50,948 nt of DNA from Bacteroidota bacterium (GTDB lineage Bacteria; Bacteroidota; Bacteroidia; Chitinophagales; Chitinophagaceae), in assembly GCA_018268035.1 (NCBI GenBank), contig JAFDXI010000058.1, positions 1 through 50,948 on the forward strand. Reading direction: 5' to 3'. This document shows, one piece after another, positions 42,535 to 50,948 of this stretch (positions are counted from its first letter, which is position 1; every line of letters begins with the position of its first letter). Both the position numbers and the translations under genes were made by a program. The notes under the pieces are model-generated. The model was given only the letters and a program-made list of their open reading frames with translations, was not told where the DNA came from and searched no databases.

Positions 42535-43492
42535 ATGAATATCACTATGCTTGAAATATTGCTGGATGAAAACAAACTATATGGTGATATAAACAAAGAA
42601 TTATTCCTTGAAAAACTAAACATGGTATTTTCAAAATTCAAAGAGGCTGCTGATACCTTTTTATTTTCACATAAAGGAGTTTGCTTTTCAGAAAATTGCC
42701 CCAACATTTCTTGCAGGGGTTATTCATTTGTGGGTAATAATTCCCAAAAACATATTGATTTCGTTTTCATGAATCAGAAAAAGAAATTGAAACGATTAAC
42801 CAATGCAAAGGGTTTTCAACAATGGATAAAACGATTGAAAGGAAAAATTTAATTCTCATTGATATACAATTAGATGAGATGGTAAGCTTTAAACCATCTG
42901 AAGAAATTTTGATCAAAAGCCAAAAATGTATATTAGCTTATGAAGAACTCATGCAACACCAAAACTCTGTAACTAATAAAGAAATATACTGCGACTGGTT
43001 AGAGAAGCACTATGATTTGTTCAAATCATTTGACTCCACACCAATCATCTATACTGACCTTATTCAGTTTTATGATCTCTATTATATAATCAATGAACTC
43101 AATGACAGTTTGCAATACAATGATGCTGCAACTGAGCAATTGAAAGTTTTCAAACTATAGATAAAAACAACGAACAACAGTTGCTAAAATGGCTAATTGA
43201 ATATGAAAGGATTGGCTATAATCATTATCAGTTTAATTAAAACGCTTTTGACTTTGAAAATCCAGAAAATAGTGTGTATTTTCAGGTTGCTAAATTGAAA
43301 ATAGATACATCAGATTTTATTGAGATTGCAAAATTTTAATATTTGTTTGATGAATATTTTTGGGAAAGACATGAGAAATACACCACCTTTAGTCATGAAG
43401 CATCTATAAAATATTTAACGAACTGTAAAATGTCAAAATACATTGATTCTTTATCTTATCACTTAAACAAAAGAGGTATTAAATTAGAATAG
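42535..43492 (+). pseudogene. Decayed gene of unknown family with frameshifts and stops
   Basis: Three frames in succession carry coding sequence. Frame 1 (42535-42852) has MNITMLEILLDENKLYGDIN and a cysteine block HKGVCFSENCPNISCRGYSF. A second frame from 42822 contains SFKPSEEILIKSQKC and continues to 43160. A third frame picks up at about 43136 (ESFQTIDKNNEQQLLKWLIEY), crosses TAA at 43238 and TAA at 43337, and ends at TAG 43490-43492 with SYHLNKRGIKLE. Acidic/aromatic composition is uniform across the shifts, so this seems to be one gene broken at least four times. It has no recognised domain. It could also be two overlapping genes followed by a fragment. Confidence 0.6.
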
Positions 43493-43673
43493 TACATTAT
43501 TAAAGACAGAATTGCAATTTGAAGCACGCATACCATACAAAGCCTGAATTTTCAAATATGGTTTCTTGTCTTTTTCTGAAAATGATTGACATGATATTGC
43601 TAATTTGCTTACACATAAATTGAATTATAAAGAAAATGTTATCGCAGAATATTTAATAGGAAACAAGTATTAA
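43485..43673 (+). pseudogene. Second decayed gene fragment
   Basis: In another frame NSTLLKTELQFEARIPYKA is interrupted by TGA at 43545, continues IFKYGFLSFSEND, TGA at 43587, then HDIANLLTHKLNYKENVIAE and YLIGNKY to TAA at 43671. Both TGA codons would read well as Trp, so single G-to-A changes can account for them. Unknown family. It may be a downstream part of the same former locus. The rest of the gap to 43853 has no gene. Confidence 0.5.
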
Positions 43674-43853
43674 AATTTGGTATAGATATTTGAATCATCT
43701 GAAACAGAGTTTTAATATAACAGGGGAGAAAAACTAACGCGAAAAAGATAACATACCAAATAATTTGACCATGTGTTATTTTAAATCCGATACTACTTTG
43801 ACTAACCAATCAAATAGCATAACTAATTACTCTTCATCACAAAAAACTAGCCT

Positions 43854-44300
43854 ATGTGTACAGTATCAGATAATTTAAAGCTTTGTACTTGTAAAGTAAA
43901 AAATGTTAAGCAACTTAAAGATTATTGGATTCTAAAAAGACCAACAGAAAAGACCCTCTGGGTGGAAGGGATCATATTAATACCTAAAGGCATTGATAAA
44001 AAGTCCGACAAATTAAATCAGGCAATCATACTTAAACAGTTAAATAATGGTAACTGTTTCGACATAGAAATACAGCATAATGAAAATGATATCTTAGAAT
44101 TACATTTTTCTTATAAGTTTGAACCTGAAAATAATCAACCATTATTTTTCAATAGTGATTATTTAGTTTATGCTTTCAAATTTGAAAAAGGCAAGTGGAA
44201 GATAGATGAGTATGATCCTTTTGAGATGGATTTTTACGAAGTTCATAAAGGGAAAATTGTAAGTCCATCTTCAAAACAAAGCAACAACAAAAAATTATAA
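43854..44300 (+). CDS. Hypothetical protein, 148 residues
   Basis: Start at ATG 43854 gives MCTVSDNLKLCTCKVKNVKQLKDYWILKR, then alternating strands (TLWVEGIILIPKG, CFDIEIQHNENDILELHFSY, LVYAFKFEKGKWKIDEYDPF) and a Lys/Ser-rich tail. The three N-terminal Cys (C2, C11, C13) and the beta-rich body suggest a small cytoplasmic domain. No family is recognised. Coding character is good and no frame break is seen, in contrast with the decayed genes upstream. The gene ends 130 bases before the serine hydrolase stop on the other strand. Confidence 0.6.
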   Translation: MCTVSDNLKLCTCKVKNVKQLKDYWILKRPTEKTLWVEGIILIPKGIDKKSDKLNQAIILKQLNNGNCFDIEIQHNENDILELHFSYKFEPENNQPLFFNSDYLVYAFKFEKGKWKIDEYDPFEMDFYEVHKGKIVSPSSKQSNNKKL

Positions 44301-44429
44301 CACAATATAAAATTTGCTTTGCACCAAATAACAGCGCAAATGCAGTAGGCGTTATTAAAGAATAATATGGTGGAGATCCAAACTTATTTTAAGCCATATA
44401 TAGAAAATCCTCTTTCAGATTAAACGCAT

Positions 44430-46247
44430 CTACTCATTTTTCCTTATTGCCCTGAAAGTACCATTTGGCTGGATGGATAGCATTTCTATAACTTCTCCTT
44501 TTTCATTCCTGTTGAATTGTACACTAAACCCATTTAAATTCTTTAATGAAAATTTATCATTTTCAATGGGCACGAGTTCATATTCCGGTTGACCGGTTAC
44601 AAACATGTACAATATATCTCCGCCTTTCGTATATATTCTGATGTTAACACCACTGATTTCATAATTACCCACATAAGCCTGCAAACTGTCTTTTGAAATT
44701 TCTCTCGCTTTTAGTGTGCGGGTAAATACAATTGGTTCTACTGATGGTTCCAGGTTAATAGAAGCGCTTTCAATGTCACCATGGATATTGGTATGGAACT
44801 GCATTTTTGTGGATGCATCCGAAGTATCAACACCATCTTTTGGGTCCACAAAAAATGCTGTAAACACATCATAATGATAGTGGCGTAACCAAAATAATTT
44901 TGCTCCCGCAGAAAATAATAATGAATCATTTTTTAGGATTATATCAAAAATGCCATAACCGGGATTTGAATAACTACCTTCATAACTTTTAAGTTCATGC
45001 GAAGTTTTTGTGTTTTGTTTTTGATCAGATACAATACTTCTCAGTGCTTCTATTTGTTTGACCTTTGCTGAATCAGCAGTCCTTTTCAATTTTGATTGCC
45101 AATCAAGATATTTCAATCCAAGCATCCTGTCTGTAATAATATTGCGGATGATTGATGGAACAGGTGAACCATTCTGATTGGCCAAAACAACAATGCCAAT
45201 GCTATCAGATGGAAAGAAACATGTGTTGGCACTAAAGCCATCAATATTACCGCCATGATTTACCCTGTAATGGCCACGATATGAATCAATAAACCAACCA
45301 AAACCATAATTGCTTAAAAAAATATCAGGCTCCTCTTTTGAGGGCAAACCAGCACCTATCACCATCTGTGAACTCATTGCCTGAGTGGTATATGATGCAG
45401 GAATAATTTCTTTACCATTATATTTTCCGCCATGTATCCATGTTACCAACCATTTTGCCATATCATTCACACTGCTGTTGATGCTTCCTGCAGGTGACAT
45501 CGCAGCAATATCATAATAGTCCATTTTCTTTATGATGCTGTCATGTACTACATCATAGCCGAAAGCTGCATCACTACTTTTTTCCCATTCTGCAAGAGTT
45601 ACATCAGAAGAATCCATACCAAGTGGTTGAAAAATTTTTTGCCTGATATTATCTTCCCAACTTTTACCGGTTATTTTTTCTGCCACCATACCCTGCAGCA
45701 TAAACATAAAATTATTGTATTGCCATATCTGCCTGATATCAGCAGAAGGTTTCAGGAATTGTATGCGGTGCATCAGCGTATCCATAGAATGGGTCTGAAA
45801 CAAATACCATGAATAATCATGCCGAGGCAAACCTGTCCGGTGACACATCATATCACGTAGTGTTACATGATCATTGAGTTCATCATTATAAAATTTCAGT
45901 TCAGGTAAATAATTACGTACTGGTTTATCAAAATCAACTTTGCCATCTTTATTCAACATACCCAGCAATGAAGCAGTAAAAGCTTTTGTGCAGGATCCAA
46001 TAGCAAATAATGTATTCGTTGTTACAGGGATTTTATTCTCATAATCACGGTAACCAAATCCTTTCGCATAAACTACTTTATTTTTTTCCACTACTGCAAC
46101 TGCAAAACCTGCTGCATGCCATTCATTAAGCACCCGTGCAAAAGCAGTATCAAGGCCGGCAAAACGTTTATCTTCCGATGTTTTTCCTTTTTGCGCAAAA
46201 GACGAAATTGTCAATAAGCAAAGCAGTAGTGCAACTATATTCTTCAT
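44430..46247 (-). CDS. Serine hydrolase, beta-lactamase/class C-like, with DUF3471-type tail
   Basis: The 605-residue protein has a signal peptide (KNIVALLLCLLTISSFAQ) and a penicillin-binding/beta-lactamase fold with all three motifs: SxxK at Ser85-Lys88 (AIGSCTKAF), YxN at Tyr177-Asn179 (WQYNNFMFML) and HGG in RVNHGGNIDGF. After about residue 400 two related C-terminal beta domains follow (HELKSYEGSYSNPGYGIFDI and LQAYVGNYEISGVNIRIY), the DUF3471-like type. It should act in the periplasm as an esterase or D-aminopeptidase-like enzyme. The start at ATG 46247 was chosen over an ATG at 46280 because the signal peptide begins there. Confidence 0.88.
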   Translation of the reverse strand: MKNIVALLLCLLTISSFAQKGKTSEDKRFAGLDTAFARVLNEWHAAGFAVAVVEKNKVVYAKGFGYRDYENKIPVTTNTLFAIGSCTKAFTASLLGMLNKDGKVDFDKPVRNYLPELKFYNDELNDHVTLRDMMCHRTGLPRHDYSWYLFQTHSMDTLMHRIQFLKPSADIRQIWQYNNFMFMLQGMVAEKITGKSWEDNIRQKIFQPLGMDSSDVTLAEWEKSSDAAFGYDVVHDSIIKKMDYYDIAAMSPAGSINSSVNDMAKWLVTWIHGGKYNGKEIIPASYTTQAMSSQMVIGAGLPSKEEPDIFLSNYGFGWFIDSYRGHYRVNHGGNIDGFSANTCFFPSDSIGIVVLANQNGSPVPSIIRNIITDRMLGLKYLDWQSKLKRTADSAKVKQIEALRSIVSDQKQNTKTSHELKSYEGSYSNPGYGIFDIILKNDSLLFSAGAKLFWLRHYHYDVFTAFFVDPKDGVDTSDASTKMQFHTNIHGDIESASINLEPSVEPIVFTRTLKAREISKDSLQAYVGNYEISGVNIRIYTKGGDILYMFVTGQPEYELVPIENDKFSLKNLNGFSVQFNRNEKGEVIEMLSIQPNGTFRAIRKNE

Positions 46248-46534
46248 ACAATTTTTGTTTAGTGAATAGCTTAAAATCAATCATAGCAATTGATGGCAAT
46301 CATTTCCTTAAAAAATATAATATTGCCCGGGAAATGTTTGTGATTATTCTTCATTGAACAATCTGAACAGATAAAAATAACAATGGAAGAAGACTTTGCA
46401 AAATAACCGATAGCATTTCTTTTTAGTACAAGATGGTTTGGATGAACCATAACTTTATTAATGAACTTTTTCAAAAAAAATGAAAATAAATCATTGTTGT
46501 CCGATTAAATATGATAGCCCTTTGCTTTTCAAGA

Positions 46535-46616
46535 CCTCACCCCCAACCCACTCTCCAAAAGAGAGGGGGCTTAAAACCATTTAAGAGAAAGTAATGCAAA
46601 CCCTTCTCTTTTGGAG
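46535..46616. repeat. Inverted-repeat element in the gap before murQ
   Basis: CCTCACCCCCAACCCACTCT opens a GC-rich element; CTCCAAAAGAGAGGG (46553-46567) is the inverted match, with one bulged base, of CCCTTCTCTTTTGGAG (46601-46616). This resembles the dispersed ACCCCC..CTCTCC...GGAGAGGGGG repeat found between genes in many genomes of the phylum. The rest of 46248-46773 is AT-rich and without a gene. Confidence 0.7.
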
Positions 46617-46773
46617 CTATGTATTTAAGATGATTTATTTAAAACTTATGCAGAGGCATTAAACTAAAAAAAATTCACCATCCCTCATTACTTAATCCTT
46701 ATACAACCACGCTCCTTATTTTTTCTCATCTTATTTGTTTTTGTTCACCCATGTCAGCTTTACCTTTGCAACC

Positions 46774-47583
46774 ATGCTTAGTACAGAACAACCATCTCAT
46801 TACCGGCATCTCGAAAAAATGAGTACCGGAGAAATTATCAAACATATCAATGACGAAGATAAAACCATAGCATTTGCTGTTGAGAAAGCTTTACCTCAAA
46901 TAGAAAAACTGATTGAAGCGCTCAGTGATAAAATGCTTGCCGGTGGCAGGCTTTTTTATATTGGTGCAGGCACCAGTGGCAGGCTCGGCATTTTAGATGC
47001 GAGTGAATGCCCGCCCACTTATGGCGTGCCTTATGAATTAGTGGAAGGTTTAATTGCCGGTGGCAGAGATGCAATCGTGCGGGCTGCAGAATTTGCAGAA
47101 GATGATGCGCAACAGGGATGGCTCGACATTCAATCAAAAAATATTAATGATAAAGATTTTGTAGTGGGCATCGCCGCCAGTGGCACCACACCTTATGTCA
47201 TTGGAGCATTGCAACAATGCAGGAAAAATAAAATCTCCACAGGATGCATTACCTGTAATGAGGGTACGCCATTGGCTGCTAATTCAGATTTCCCGGTTGT
47301 AGTAATCACAGGCCCTGAATTTGTTACCGGCAGTACCAGGATGAAAGCAGGCACTGCACAGAAAATGGTGTTGAACATGATTTCAACAACAGCTATGATT
47401 CAACTGGGAAGGGTGGAAGATAACAACATGGTAAATATGCAACTCAATAATGATAAACTGATTGACCGCGGTGTAAAGATGCTGATGCAGCAAAGCGGTT
47501 TAAAAGATTATTCAAAATCAAAAGATCTGTTGATCCGTTCCGGCAGTGTGAAAAAAGCAGTGGAGGTCATCCAAAAATCTTAG
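46774..47583 (+). CDS. murQ: N-acetylmuramic acid 6-phosphate etherase
   Basis: MurQ cleaves the lactyl ether of MurNAc-6-P to give GlcNAc-6-P and lactate, recycling cell wall sugar. The 269-residue SIS-domain protein has FYIGAGTSGRLGILDASECPPTYG in pieces (catalytic Glu in DASECPPTYG), VGIAASGTTPYVIGAL and GPEFVTGSTRMKAGTAQKMVLN. It is somewhat shorter than the E. coli enzyme at the C-terminus, where the UBA-like helices are only partly kept. ATG 46774 gives the standard start; an upstream ATG would add thirteen residues. No murP or anmK partner is in the window. Confidence 0.95.
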   Translation: MLSTEQPSHYRHLEKMSTGEIIKHINDEDKTIAFAVEKALPQIEKLIEALSDKMLAGGRLFYIGAGTSGRLGILDASECPPTYGVPYELVEGLIAGGRDAIVRAAEFAEDDAQQGWLDIQSKNINDKDFVVGIAASGTTPYVIGALQQCRKNKISTGCITCNEGTPLAANSDFPVVVITGPEFVTGSTRMKAGTAQKMVLNMISTTAMIQLGRVEDNNMVNMQLNNDKLIDRGVKMLMQQSGLKDYSKSKDLLIRSGSVKKAVEVIQKS

Positions 47584-47647
47584 TTGTATAGTTGAGATTT
47601 TCTGGTTATCTTAGAATTTGGAAACTGCTTAAAAAATATTTCAAATC

Positions 47648-47667
47648 CCTGCTGGCTTGCCGGCAGG
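47648..47667. repeat. 20-base near-palindrome
   Basis: CCTGCTGGCTTGCCGGCAGG forms nine pairs (one T-G) around TT, 16 bases before the ATG at 47683. It is GC-rich in an AT-rich gap, like other short palindromes of the phylum, and could mask translation of the following gene. Confidence 0.6.
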
Positions 47668-47682
47668 AAAAAATGATAACAC

Positions 47683-48918
47683 ATGAAAACAAAATCTCTA
47701 CTCCTTCTTTGTTTAACGCTTGTTTCAATTACAATTTTTGCGCAATCAAAAACATATTTCGCTGTTACAGGCGAAGAATATGGAAATGTGAACTGGATTG
47801 CTTTCCGTCAGTTTGATGCTGCAACAAAAACACCCGTCAGAACTTTATACATCCCCACTCAAAACAATGAAGTGGTGTATGATGCAGTGAGTGGCAGGCA
47901 AATTGTAAATAACGATGCCCAACTGGTAACGCCCACTGCCACCAACAAAACCTGCGGATGTATCAATAGCAAGATGGCAGCTGCCATTGCTTATGATGCA
48001 AAAAACAACCGTATTTTTTATACGCAAATGATGGGTACACAATTGCGTTATCTTGATTTGAATGCAACTCCGCCAAAATCTTATGCAATAACAACACAAT
48101 CACTCAAGAGTTTTCCTAACCAGCCAGGAGAAGCATCTGTGATTACCCGCATGACAATTGGTTCTGATAATTATGGTTATGCACTCACCAACGACAACAG
48201 TCATTTAATCAGGTTCTCACTTGGTAAAAAACCTGTGATTACAGACCTCGGTGGTTTGATGGATGCCAAATCAAATGGAGAAAATTCAGTGAAAGAAGCT
48301 TATAAAAGCTGGGGGGGCGATATGATAGCTGATGCCAAAGGAAATCTATACTTATTTGATATGCAACGAGGGGTTTATCTTATCAACCCCAACACCAGAT
48401 TGGCTACATATTTGGGAAACATCAAAAATATCCCTGAAGACTACACCATCAATGCAGCTATGGTGGAATCAGGTGGTAATGTTATCGTTGGCAGCTCTAC
48501 TAATACCACCAATTATTACCGTGTTGACCTCACCACTTTAGAAGCAACGGTTGTTGAAACAAATACAGACAAGGTTTATAACGTATCTGACTTTGCGAAT
48601 GCAAACTTTGCTTTTGCAAAAGGCAATAACAGTAATGCTGTTGCTGTTACGCTGAACAAAGACAAAGTAAGCCTCTATCCAAACCCGGTTAATAATAATG
48701 TCATTTATTTAAGGTTCAACAATGTTGCCAAAGGAAACTACATGATACAGTTAGGTGATATGGAAGGAAAATCTTTGGTACAAAAATCAGTCAACATTGC
48801 GGGCACACAAACTGCATCACTTGCAACTTCTGGAATGGCATCCGGAGTGTATGTGGTAAGGGTTGTCAATGATAAAGGTGAAAATCTTTACAATGGGAAT
48901 GTAGTTATCAGCAGGTAG
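47683..48918 (+). CDS. Secreted protein with type IX sorting domain
   Basis: The 411-residue protein has a signal peptide (KSLLLLCLTLVSITIFAQ), a body with beta-propeller-like repeats (AAAIAYDAKNNRIFYTQM, DNYGYALTNDNSHLIRFS, WGGDMIADAKGNLYLFDM, INAAMVESGGNVIVGSS) and a C-terminal type IX sorting domain (KVSLYPNPVNNNVIYLRFNN, GVYVVRVVNDKGE, GNVVISR). Two Cys in NKTCGCINSKMAA may bridge. It has no recognisable catalytic motif. It should be displayed or released by the type IX system, like the kelch protein at 28111. Confidence 0.82.
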   Translation: MKTKSLLLLCLTLVSITIFAQSKTYFAVTGEEYGNVNWIAFRQFDAATKTPVRTLYIPTQNNEVVYDAVSGRQIVNNDAQLVTPTATNKTCGCINSKMAAAIAYDAKNNRIFYTQMMGTQLRYLDLNATPPKSYAITTQSLKSFPNQPGEASVITRMTIGSDNYGYALTNDNSHLIRFSLGKKPVITDLGGLMDAKSNGENSVKEAYKSWGGDMIADAKGNLYLFDMQRGVYLINPNTRLATYLGNIKNIPEDYTINAAMVESGGNVIVGSSTNTTNYYRVDLTTLEATVVETNTDKVYNVSDFANANFAFAKGNNSNAVAVTLNKDKVSLYPNPVNNNVIYLRFNNVAKGNYMIQLGDMEGKSLVQKSVNIAGTQTASLATSGMASGVYVVRVVNDKGENLYNGNVVISR

Positions 48919-48940
48919 ATTTTTCTTTTTCATAATGTTT

Positions 48941-48968
48941 ACCCGGGGATTTTTCTCCGGGTTTTTTT
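48941..48968. terminator. Terminator between convergent genes
   Basis: ACCCGGGG (48941-48948) pairs with CTCCGGGT (48955-48962), eight pairs with one G-T, followed by seven T residues. It lies between the type IX-secreted protein and the DUF983 gene stop. Confidence 0.88.
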
Positions 48969-48988
48969 GCCTGATCAATACAACAATA

Positions 48989-49444
48989 TTACCAGTTACC
49001 CATTTGTTCCTTCACCACTCTTTCCGGGTCTTTTGCTTTTTTTGATTCCCATTCCGGATCATATTTCACAAACCAGCTCAGCCATAGTGATCTTGATAAA
49101 CGCATTAAAACGGGTTGCATCGCTATTAAAAAAAATGAATTGAAACCCAACCACCAAAACACGCTGTTATCACTGAATGAAATGCCTAACAAAATCCACC
49201 ATGCAACAAATGTGGCTACAGACAATGCAACAGACAATGCATAACTAACATAACCGGTGCCATAATAAAATCCAACTTCAATATCAGTAACCTGCCCGCA
49301 AACAGGGCAACGCTCTTGCATTTTCATATACTTTCCCCCTTTTAAGGCATAAGCATTTTTTGATGTGAAAATACCCCCCCGCCTGCATCTCGGGCAACGA
49401 TTGTTCAATACACTTAACAGATAAGATGGTTTAGCTGCTGCCAT
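48989..49444 (-). CDS. DUF983 membrane protein with zinc-ribbon
   Basis: The 151-residue protein has two CxxC pairs (RCPRCRRGGIF and ERCPVCGQV) that form a zinc ribbon, DIEVGFYYGTGYVSYAL, and two to three hydrophobic segments (ALSVALSVATFVAWWILLGI, WLGFNSFFLIAMQPVLM). This is the DUF983 family of inner-membrane proteins. The role is unknown. It starts about 30 bases after the murF stop on the same strand, so the two genes may be one unit. Confidence 0.88.
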   Translation of the reverse strand: MAAAKPSYLLSVLNNRCPRCRRGGIFTSKNAYALKGGKYMKMQERCPVCGQVTDIEVGFYYGTGYVSYALSVALSVATFVAWWILLGISFSDNSVFWWLGFNSFFLIAMQPVLMRLSRSLWLSWFVKYDPEWESKKAKDPERVVKEQMGNW

Positions 49445-49473
49445 CAGAAAAATTTGTGCGAAGGTAATTTTTT

Positions 49474-50763
49474 TTACTTCGAGAAAGCAGTTAAAACTTT
49501 TTCCATCTGCATGCTGCGGCTACCTTTAATCAGTAAATAAGCATCCTGGAAATTTTGCTGCTGCAGATAACTGCCAGCTTCTTCTGCTGTATCAAAAAAG
49601 GTAAAGCTTTGATGTGTTGTTTTAAAATTTCCGCCCACTAAAATAACCTGCTGAAAATTTTTCCTGCTAATCAGTTCAACAAGTTTTGCATGTTCATCAA
49701 CGCTCTCCTCACCCAATTCCATCATACCACCTAACACAAGAATTTTATTGTTGGAATGGATGTGCTCAAAATTTTCAATCGCTGCTTTCATACTGGTTGG
49801 GTTAGCATTGTAAGCATCAAGAATTATTTTAATGCTACCACTTTCGATGAGTTGTGAACGGCTATTGGAGGGGATATAATTTTCAATAGAAGATTTTATT
49901 TTTTCATCAGGCACTGAAAAATATTTTCCTACTGTTGCAGCACATAAAATATTCGGTAGATTATAATCACCTACAAGATGTGTCAGAATATTGGTAAATG
50001 ATGTGCCCCCTGTAAATCCTACTTCGAGATACGGTTCAGATGATTTGATGTTGCCTGTAACAAAACCATTTTTTGTGCCATACCAAACTATTTTTTTAAT
50101 GTCTCTGCCCATCTCGTGCAGATAATCATAATCATCAAAAGCAAAAACAACACCATCATGTGCACGGATAAAATCATACAACTCACCTTTTCCTTTTTTC
50201 ACACCTTCAATACCACCAAAACCTTCCAGATGTGCTTTGCCTACATTTGATATGATACCGAATGTGGGTTGAGCAATTTTGCAATAACCTTCAATTTCTT
50301 TCTGATGGTTGGCACCCATTTCTATCACTGCTATCTCTGCATCATTTTTTATTTTTAAAATAGTGAGCGGCACACCTATATGATTGTTGAGGTTACCTTC
50401 TGTTGTATAAGTGATAAATTGTGAAACAAGCACTGCATGGATAAGTTCTTTTGTAGTCGTCTTACCATTGCTGCCGGTGATGGCGATAAAAGGAATATTA
50501 AATTGTTCCCTGTGATATCTGGCAAGTTGTTGCAAAGTATCCAGCACATTATCCACTTGTATCAGACGCTTGTCTCTTGCTCCAACGGCTTCGTCAATCA
50601 CTGCATAAGCAGCGCCCATCTCAAGCGCTTGCATAGCAAATTGGTTGCCGTTAAAATTTCCTCCTTTTAATGCAAAGAAAATATCACCCTGTTTCAGTTT
50701 TCTTGTGTCTGTTTGCACAGAAGGGAATTGCAGATAGATTTTATATAAATCAGCTATGTTCAA
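49474..50763 (-). CDS. murF: UDP-MurNAc-tripeptide D-Ala-D-Ala ligase
   Basis: MurF adds D-Ala-D-Ala to UDP-MurNAc-tripeptide in the cytoplasm. The 429-residue protein has the Mur-ligase architecture: N-terminal domain with SVQTDTRKLKQGDIFFALKG, ATP loop AITGSNGKTTTKELI at about 95-109, IGVPLTILKI, VIEMGANHQKEIEGYCKIAQ, NVGKAHLEGFGGIEGVKKGK and the C-terminal LDAYNANPTSMKAAIENF. LVLGGMMELGEES completes the pattern. Length is a little short but complete. The remaining 185 bases to the window edge hold no gene I can support. Confidence 0.95.
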   Translation of the reverse strand: MNIADLYKIYLQFPSVQTDTRKLKQGDIFFALKGGNFNGNQFAMQALEMGAAYAVIDEAVGARDKRLIQVDNVLDTLQQLARYHREQFNIPFIAITGSNGKTTTKELIHAVLVSQFITYTTEGNLNNHIGVPLTILKIKNDAEIAVIEMGANHQKEIEGYCKIAQPTFGIISNVGKAHLEGFGGIEGVKKGKGELYDFIRAHDGVVFAFDDYDYLHEMGRDIKKIVWYGTKNGFVTGNIKSSEPYLEVGFTGGTSFTNILTHLVGDYNLPNILCAATVGKYFSVPDEKIKSSIENYIPSNSRSQLIESGSIKIILDAYNANPTSMKAAIENFEHIHSNNKILVLGGMMELGEESVDEHAKLVELISRKNFQQVILVGGNFKTTHQSFTFFDTAEEAGSYLQQQNFQDAYLLIKGSRSMQMEKVLTAFSK

Positions 50764-50948
50764 TGTAAAATGTTTGTTGCAAGATAGAGAGGGAAAAGAA
50801 AAAATAAATTTATATATGATAATACACTACCATCCGGACTTTTTTTAAAAACACAGGATAATGTCCATGAAAGTATTGATTTTACTGCATTATTAAATAT
50901 ACTTTTTGGAATAAAAGTCTCCTATCAGAAACTAAAAGATTTCTGACG

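Noticed and set aside
43545-43589. TGA recoded as Trp
   Set aside because: TGA ends well-supported genes elsewhere in the window, such as the ACP at 3487-3489.

Overview
The window is chromosomal DNA from a member of the Bacteroidota, most likely the family Chitinophagaceae. The basis is AT-rich sequence, promoters of the TTG / TAnnTTTG type, two secreted proteins with type IX secretion C-terminal sorting domains, DUF3078 and carboxypeptidase-like outer-membrane barrel proteins, and an arginine operon with the ArgF' (acyl-ornithine) carbamoyltransferase typical of the phylum. There is no rRNA, CRISPR array or intact insertion sequence. The assignment to family is inference.

Layout. 1-502: edge of a lipoprotein gene with a stop codon inside its signal peptide. 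679-4139: a tight five-gene operon (enoyl reductase-like SDR, FabZ-like dehydratase, ketosynthase, ACP, 4'-phosphopantetheinyl transferase) that looks like a self-contained type II fatty-acyl or polyketide-like module. 4194-7105 (minus): dapA, a YebC-family gene and a membrane coiled-coil protein. 7110-8388: a 3'-5' exonuclease, tRNA-Phe, a broken GIY-YIG nuclease gene and a degenerate second copy of the tRNA carrying two short hairpin repeats. 8582-15760: GH3-family adenylase, myo-inositol oxygenase, a sodium/solute symporter, a small membrane protein and a GH78-like glycosidase, apparently sugar/inositol metabolism. 15956-17313: DUF488 protein and a two-domain lipoprotein.

17673-22336 reads as a DNA-damage island: an SplB-like radical SAM protein, a UmuD-like protein that has lost both residues of its protease dyad, two tandem 2H-phosphoesterase-like proteins whose active-site motifs are degraded in complementary ways, and UmuC. 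The last three genes run away from the UmuD-like gene across a roughly 100-base gap with operator-like inverted repeats. This is the most unusual assembly in the window and my best candidate for an undescribed system.

22462-29961: outer-membrane barrel protein, MmcQ/YjbR protein, a possible structured RNA in front of dcd, dCTP deaminase, DUF1684 lipoprotein, NUMOD4/HNH nuclease and a secreted galactose-oxidase-like protein. 30016-39146 (minus): a complete arginine operon (argA-like GNAT, argG, argC, argD, argF', argB, argE, argH) with a possible arginine-rich leader peptide upstream. 39693-44300: DUF3078 protein, an SDR and an island of decayed genes. 44430-50763: serine hydrolase, murQ, a type IX-secreted protein, DUF983 protein and murF.

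Several loci (1-502, 8046-8306, 42535-43673) carry in-frame stops or frameshifts. They look like true decay, but base-calling errors cannot be excluded from one sequence.
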